Of a stretch of DNA of 43,180 nucleotides, positions 38,501 through 43,180 are shown piece after piece (the stretch's first letter is position 1; each line of letters opens with the position of its first letter). The stretch is taken from positions 1-43,180 of the forward strand of contig JPHH03000112.1 in the NCBI GenBank assembly GCA_000750105.3. The letters are read 5' to 3'. Origin of the DNA: Tolypocladium sp. Sup5 PDA-1 (taxonomy: Eukaryota; Ascomycota; Sordariomycetes; Hypocreales; Ophiocordycipitaceae). The notes beneath the pieces were generated by a model, which worked only from the letters and a program-made list of their open reading frames with translations, had not been told where the DNA came from and did no database searches. The position numbers were made by a program, and so were the translations under genes.

Positions 38501-39986
38501 TCTGGATTTCAACCTGCTCCGGACGCTGGCTCTTTGCCATGTCGGGTTGTGGGGTTGGGGGATCGGTTTGGCTCGTCCCTCCGCCCCAATCTCGTCGATC
38601 CCGCGGGTGAATAGGCCGCAAACGCAACTTCTTCGGATTTCCAGGTTCGGAGTCCAGCTTTGCTTCCGCCCCATCCGACATTCTGTGAAAGCCAGCATTT
38701 TGGTTGAGATCGGTTGGCCTGGTGATCGCCCGTCTGTGGTGTAGTATTGACAAGTCTGCTTGCATCCTTCCTGCGTGGCCGGCAGCACCACTCACCAAGG
38801 AAACGCTGCTCTGCTCTGGCTGCGACTCCTGTGGCAGGATAGATCTCCAGCTATTATGCGGAGCTGGCGGTCTCGGCAACGTCTCAAAGTCCATTCTCGT
38901 CTCGGAAGTACCGCGAGGAAGCACGGATATTGCGCGTGTGCAAGTGCCTCTTACTTGCACCGACGCTGTAACCGCCGCAGACACCTGCAATGACCCACCG
39001 GATGCATCGGCCACCTGGTCCTCACTGCTCTCTGCCAACACAGTCCTTTTCGGTAGAATGAGCCGCGGGGTGTACCTGGTTGTCTCTCTTAGCCTGGCGT
39101 CTCCGCTCATCCGCGTCCTCGGCCTTCCGCGTGGAACTCCACTGGGCTTCGCTGCTGCCACAGCAATTTTGAATGGTTTCATGATCGTGAATGGCAATCG
39201 GCCTTGCACTAATTTACCTCGTGTCCCAGCACCAACGGGCACGGGAGATGGCGATTGCTCCTTGTCATCAATTCCCGCGCCAACCCTGATCTCCCCTTGG
39301 AAAGGCGGGCTGGGCTGGGACACACCGTAGGCTCGTTCCAAAGCCCTCGTTTCGTCTTGGAAACATATCCTCCGGGGCGGAAGCAAGACTCCCCGCGCTT
39401 CCGGCCGGTCCTCCACTAAGCCCTTCGGCTCGATCCGTCGAAATGTGTTTCGTGCACTTGTGCTTCTCAGTCGCTCGTCTCTTAGCCCCGTGACAGATCT
39501 TCCAAGCTCCTCCGGCTGTGTTTGTCCAGTTGAAGGCTCTGCCTCTGCCTGCCTGGGTGACTCTTGCGCTCCACCGAAGGCTCGCACCACTGCACTGCTT
39601 TCATCTTGGAATGATATGCTTCGATACTCTCGACTGTCCAAAGAACCGTTTGGCTCAATGCGCCGAAAAGACATCGGCTCATTCACCGGCCTCACCGACC
39701 TCTCATCTCGTTGTTGGCGCCTCTTTCGCGTCTTCTGAGCCACCTCTCTCGAAGGCCACCAGGGTGTCCTCGTTGCTGTATCAGAAAAAGCCTGACTCGG
39801 TATCCCGGTTCCTCGTCCAGTTGAGATAACTCCCGGAGCCTCTGCAAGCCCCGTTGCTGGCACCAGACTGTCACGTTGGTTCACACCCGTTGTCGATTTT
39901 GGCAACAATGGCCTGCCGGCACCGTTCATGGTTCCCGACGGTTCATATGATGTCGGACTGGTTTCCATCGTTGAGTCCGCATTCAT
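32559..39986 (-). CDS. Helitron Rep-helicase (HUH nuclease plus PIF1-type helicase)
   Basis: Exons are 39986-36189, 36110-35044 and 34980-32559; the 78- and 63-bp introns are canonical (GTAAGA...CAG, GTATCT...CTGAC...CAG) and the phases agree, giving 2428 residues. The start is the first ATG; the frame above it has only a GTG. The first 560 residues are disordered. A Cys-rich block (CTVCYRKR ... CPRCF ... CAECTRYLARGC) lies near 589-645. The Rep domain shows WFTINPNDITNPV, HVHGLLWLQGN (HUH, near 1224) and YVTNYATK (the two-Tyr motif, near 1392). The helicase shows GGEGGTGKS (Walker A, near 1920), VIDEVSMLG (Walker B), GDFHQFRPV, DYKVQGGTLERVAL and YVQLSRC. It nicks, unwinds and strand-transfers the element. 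All motifs are intact, so it may be active. Confidence 0.93.
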
Positions 39987-40663
39987 CAACCCGCCGAGCG
40001 CTCTGAAGGTTCGAATCGTTATCCGCACTCAGCTCAGTTCGCAACACATGACGTTATGTAGCAAACTTCCCCCGTCGCGGCCCGTGCCAATCTACGCTCC
40101 GGCGAACCGCTGTACTTACGCAGCCTTGGGGGTCCTCCCTGCTGAGTCCGTCCATCGCAAAGCCAGCACGCCCGCTCTTTTCTCCTTTCCCGCCTGCCAT
40201 TGCACCTTCGCCCAACAAGACAACGATGTCTCGGTCACATCGCGTGATGGAACTTTCTTTTTCCCTCCAACACTCCCATTCGCTTGACCCTCACCTTCAT
40301 TACCAACAGGGAAGACCCTAGTTCATGACGCCAATACTCCGTTCCATTTCTCCCCCCAGATGCTGGCGCATATGCACCGAGGGCTTGATACCTTGGGGAG
40401 GGACTGATAACAGCGCATCCGTGCAGGCGCCTCCATGTGATATATCCCAAAACCACACCGCCAGCTCTTCCACAATCGTCTTGTCGCTCGCCACGGCGAC
40501 AGCCATGAGCCTCTTCGCATGAGCCTCTTCGCATGAGACGTGAACTGCGTACGATAAAAGTCTCACAAACCCATGCCCCACGTTTTGACATCCTCGCATC
40601 CTCCATGAGTGACCCGGCCCCGAATGTGACCCGTCCCCAACTCGGCTCCCGCTGTCTCCTACA
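39987..40663. promoter_or_regulatory. Divergent promoter region between the Helitron gene and the plus-strand ORFs
   Basis: About 680 bp without a gene lie between divergently oriented genes. A 14-bp tandem repeat, CATGAGCCTCTTCG, occurs twice (40504-40531) and begins a third time. No clear TATA box was picked out. Confidence 0.4.
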
Positions 40664-41137
40664 ATGTCCGTCCTTCAACACGATCAGGCCATCTCCGGGC
40701 CGGATCGTAGGCCGCTGGACAGCCAGAAGTATGTCGGGGGAGACATGTCAATGATGGCCTTCGTTCAACCTGCCGCTGCCCCGGTCCGGTTCGCCTACCC
40801 AGATGAACATCACGTTAAAGGCCTCAACGCCAAGACCCTTGCCAAGATCCAGCTCCCGAGTCCCCAGTGGCTCTCCCTGCCAGAATACGCACCGGTCCTA
40901 GGTGACTTTGACACCACCTCGGCGTCCATATTCTTCAGCCTCAATATCTCTCTATACAACCAGCAGATAGAAGCGTCCGAGTGGGCGAGCCAGTGGTTTT
41001 TCATGACCGGCCGTGTTCACCCCTATGCCTTGACCTGGGAGCTCAAACGACGTGATGGCCTTGAGTCCGACGGCGACCATATCAGCCAATACACTGTCCC
41101 TGCCTTTGTTGTACGCGATCACAGCTTCCAGCCGTAG
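40664..41137 (+). CDS. Helitron-linked protein A, 157 residues, unknown function
   Basis: The ATG at 40664 opens an intact single exon. Notable segments are LPSPQWLSLPEYAPVLGDFD, SIFFSLNISLYNQQIEASEW and FFMTGRVHPYALTWELKRRD; the pattern of alternating hydrophobic residues suggests a beta-rich fold. No known domain is recognised. A decayed relative at 13288-13500 keeps the central 30 residues, which shows selection on this part at some time. It lies 98 bp upstream of protein B on the same strand, so the pair may be coexpressed. Confidence 0.65.
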   Translation: MSVLQHDQAISGPDRRPLDSQKYVGGDMSMMAFVQPAAAPVRFAYPDEHHVKGLNAKTLAKIQLPSPQWLSLPEYAPVLGDFDTTSASIFFSLNISLYNQQIEASEWASQWFFMTGRVHPYALTWELKRRDGLESDGDHISQYTVPAFVVRDHSFQP

Positions 41138-41235
41138 GACCCCTTCTGACACCCCCTGCAATACCGATCTCTTGACCGTTTTCATCCAGTGTATCGCCTC
41201 GTCTTCTCCGCTCGTCCACTGCGTACCCTGCCATC

Positions 41236-42135
41236 ATGCCCATCGTCTCCTTCACCGGCCCGGTCCTCGGCTCCGGGCTTGATCTTCTCCACGCGGATGT
41301 CGCCACCGCGTTCGACGAACCGCAACTGAAATGCTGCGGTTTCGTGCAGCTCTCAACCTTCCTGTCACCTGGCAAGCCCGAAGAAACGCCATTCAAAGGC
41401 TTCCATCCTTTCCAAGTGTTTGTCATCTTTCCAGTTCATGCTAATCCCTGGACGTCGCTCTGCAAGAAAATGGCTCAGAGACGTGACTCCCAGTTTCAAC
41501 CTGGCGCGCCCTTCACCTGCACCGGGAAGGTGGCCGGCATTCTGACCCATAAACATATGCGGCAACCCCCTGCTTTGGAACAAGACTACATCTTCATTGT
41601 CGTCCCCGATACTTGGACCTTCCTCGACACGGCCAGTTTCAATCAACCGCCAACGGCCCAGGTCACTCCCTCAACCCCGAAGCATGTCGCTTCAAACGCG
41701 TCTGAATACGACAACGCCATGGCGCGCTTTACCTCGACCAAGAAGCGCAATCGCCCGGCTGAAGATGCCACTCCCGTCACACCCAAGTCTTTGCCCCCTG
41801 CCCCCGCTGGCACGTCCACCATGCGGCCACTTCCCATCCCTGAGGATACGCCGACAAAGAAGCCACGCTTATCGTCAGCGCCTTCCACCATCATCGCCGC
41901 TTGTACCAGCGATCAGTCACTGTCCCAAGACAGTCTCGATGACGATGACGACGTCGGCGATGACGACGGCGAGGAAGATAACATGGGCGATGATGATGAC
42001 GACACTTCGGCTGCCGAGCCCCCCGACGGCGGCAACAGTGCTACTGACCATGGCTCGCCCGAAGTCCCAACATCCGACATGCCGAGGCCTCACCGCAATC
42101 GCCACCCCCCTAAGAAATACCCGGACGCCGTTTAG
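41236..42135 (+). CDS. Helitron-linked protein B with acidic tail, possible ssDNA-binding protein
   Basis: The frame has 299 residues from the ATG at 41236. Residues 1-140 contain several predicted strands (LKCCGFVQLSTFL, FQVFVIFPV, PFTCTGKVAGILTH, DYIFIVVPDTWTFLD) that could form an OB-like barrel. Residues 140-230 are Pro/Thr/Lys-rich with a likely nuclear signal (KKRNRP, TKKPRL). Residues about 235-256 are nearly all Asp and Glu, then the end is basic (HRNRHPPKKYP). A beta-barrel plus acidic tail is the plan of single-strand-binding proteins, and some plant Helitrons carry RPA genes, so a role in binding displaced single strands is proposed. This is inference from layout, not from a recognised family. 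Confidence 0.6.
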   Translation: MPIVSFTGPVLGSGLDLLHADVATAFDEPQLKCCGFVQLSTFLSPGKPEETPFKGFHPFQVFVIFPVHANPWTSLCKKMAQRRDSQFQPGAPFTCTGKVAGILTHKHMRQPPALEQDYIFIVVPDTWTFLDTASFNQPPTAQVTPSTPKHVASNASEYDNAMARFTSTKKRNRPAEDATPVTPKSLPPAPAGTSTMRPLPIPEDTPTKKPRLSSAPSTIIAACTSDQSLSQDSLDDDDDVGDDDGEEDNMGDDDDDTSAAEPPDGGNSATDHGSPEVPTSDMPRPHRNRHPPKKYPDAV

Positions 42136-42268
42136 CGCATTGATAAGAAACGAAACAAGACATACCAGACCTTCATGAAATATCAGCCAAATATATTGGG
42201 ATACATCATACTCCTCTCACCACGTGCCTTTGTCGCGACGAGCAATCTGCTACTTTTCCCCTGCCCGA

Positions 42269-42817
42269 CTATGGCCTATACCGCTTGCAGACCGTTTTAT
42301 GAGTCTTCCAATCCGTCCTCTGGTGGTCCTTGTTACAATAGCCCACTGCCAAACATCCTCCACACTTCTTCACCCCCGTCGCCTTGCCACATACTTTACA
42401 AAGTAGACCCTCCCTACACAGACCCGCACCATCGTTGGCATCTCGCCTGATTTCTCCCATGATATCCCCCAGTTCTTGTCGTATCGCCATCTCGCACGCT
42501 CCCTGCTCACACACCGCACAGACGTAAACCCCGATGGCCGGGTCGCTCACTCTATGCAGCCAGGACATAGTGTGTTGCAGAACATTTGTTGCTCTGGATC
42601 CACAACTTTCGCACGATGCGCCCGATGCATCTCGGCAAGCCTGAGCCCGTGCCTTCACGATGGGCGCTACTGTAGTCACAACCCGATCATCGTATGCACT
42701 TCCGCCTCCGCTCAATTGGCTTTGGCGGACAAGGTCCTGCGGGATGTCGTGCATAAAGCGTAATGTTTTCTCGCCGCCGTTGCAGTAGAATTCGAAACGT
42801 ATGGGCATAACCGCCAT
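42269..42817 (-). CDS. MYND zinc-finger protein
   Basis: A single exon of 182 residues starts at the ATG at 42817. Residues 140-177 form a MYND finger: CKVCGKATGVKKC, GGCLAVGYCNKDHQ, then W, H and a final C. This binds two zinc ions and usually mediates protein contacts. The N-terminal part carries further Cys pairs (CESCGSRA, CAVCEQGAC) that may form another zinc site. It is a common fungal arrangement; the partner is unknown. It ends about 130 bp from the stop of protein B, tail to tail. It could be Helitron cargo or the host neighbour. Confidence 0.8.
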   Translation of the reverse strand: MAVMPIRFEFYCNGGEKTLRFMHDIPQDLVRQSQLSGGGSAYDDRVVTTVAPIVKARAQACRDASGASCESCGSRATNVLQHTMSWLHRVSDPAIGVYVCAVCEQGACEMAIRQELGDIMGEIRRDANDGAGLCREGLLCKVCGKATGVKKCGGCLAVGYCNKDHQRTDWKTHKTVCKRYRP

Positions 42818-43128
42818 GACTCGGCAAATTGGGACAATGGTCCATTAGATAGAACATGCATGTTGGCCATGGACGCCCATCTGGCATCTCCCCCACACTT
42901 TATCAATGTTCTTTCTGCTGCCGAGTCCCTTGTTTGCTTTTTCCTCCAACACGTAGCGGCACCCCATTTGCCCAACTGGTGGCAGAGAATCCGGGATTCC
43001 CCAGCCAGACCTGCACATAAAGCCCCACACTGCATGCAGGTCCTCCAAGCCAGCTGCTTACCGTTCCACTGCCTACATATGCTCCTCCAACCCTCCAAAC
43101 TTTCATCTCGTGCTTGCAAAATGCCTTC
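42818..43128. other. No supportable gene
   Basis: The minus strand is open in places upstream of the MYND gene, but an in-frame stop at about 42845 separates it from that ATG, and no splice pair was found. Confidence 0.35.
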
Positions 43129-43170
43129 TTCGTTCCTCAAGGCTTTGTGCGCAACCCGCGACCGGGTTGC
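43129..43170. repeat. Inverted copy of the 14-bp core and a GC-rich hairpin
   Basis: TTCGTTCCTCAAGG (43129-43142) is the reverse complement of the core repeated at 31930-32042. Eight bases later, GCAACCC (43151-43157), six bases, GGGTTGC (43164-43170) form a perfect 7-bp hairpin. The window ends 10 bases later. Confidence 0.75.
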
Positions 43171-43180
43171 CTTCCCCTGT

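Larger units (their letters stand above)
32559..42135 (-). mobile_element. Autonomous Helitron (core plus probable accessory ORFs; ends not located)
   Basis: The core is the Rep-helicase gene at 32559-39986. Two plus-strand ORFs (40664-41137 and 41236-42135) follow within 2.2 kb, and a decayed homologue of the first occurs at 13288-13500, as expected for cargo that moves with the element. Helitron ends (5' TC, 3' hairpin and CTRR, insertion between A and T) were not found, so the true element may be shorter or may run past the window. Confidence 0.6.

Noticed and set aside
32559..42135. Starship-type captain (tyrosine recombinase) as the mover of this region
   Set aside because: No DUF3435-like recombinase was seen; the only complete transposition gene here is the Helitron.
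41597..42178. 193-codon frame overlapping protein B
   Set aside because: Same strand, other frame; repetitive Thr/Pro/Met composition results from the acidic Asp/Glu codons read out of frame.

Overview
This looks like an accessory, repeat-rich stretch of a filamentous ascomycete genome, probably a Sordariomycete. The evidence is short introns (48-90 bp, GTATGT/GTAAGT donors, CTGAC-type branch sites, CAG/TAG ends), a Tad1-type LINE, a fungal Helitron, hAT relics, and fungal gene families (F-box-like, FunK1-like kinase, Dsn1, MYND). The exact species cannot be told from the sequence.

Layout. 1-4245: no intact gene, but three decayed copies of one unrecognised coding sequence. 4246-10344: a nearly intact 6.1-kb LINE with a perfect 12-bp target duplication, a poly(A) tail, ORF1, and ORF2 broken by a single in-frame TAG. 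10628-12310 (-): a 560-residue protein of unknown family. 12779-16796: a graveyard holding fold-back elements, a relic of a Helitron-linked ORF, an ankyrin scrap abutting a WD40 scrap, an SDR pseudogene and a small unrecognised gene.

17332-18853 (+) is the highlight. It is a seven-exon gene whose spliced reading joins a purine-nucleoside phosphorylase/nucleosidase-like domain to a C-terminal domain resembling the prokaryotic-type STING fold. This would be a cyclic-nucleotide-gated nucleosidase in a fungus, with one questionable frame junction near its 5' end. A diverged tandem repeat lies just upstream.

18955-21235: a second, decayed LINE split by a 516-bp solo LTR and fused to a Helitron scrap. 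21397-22377: an uncertain gene with a Cys/His-rich N-terminus. 22979-23644 (-): an intact class I methyltransferase. 25013-26176: a spliceable but broken copy of the kinetochore gene Dsn1. 27407-29859 (-): a FunK1-like kinase with a frameshift inside an N-terminal minisatellite. 30297-31502: an F-box-like protein. 31629-31911: the end of a hAT transposon.

32559-39986 (-): an autonomous Helitron Rep-helicase gene (three exons, 2428 residues by my splicing) with all key catalytic motifs visible. Beyond its 5' end, on the other strand, lie two ORFs (40664-41137 and 41236-42135). The second has a very acidic tail and could be a single-strand-binding partner. A MYND zinc-finger gene (42269-42817, -) closes the window. 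The Helitron ends were not located. A 14-bp motif repeated four times at 31930-32042 recurs inverted at 43129 and may mark a larger unit.
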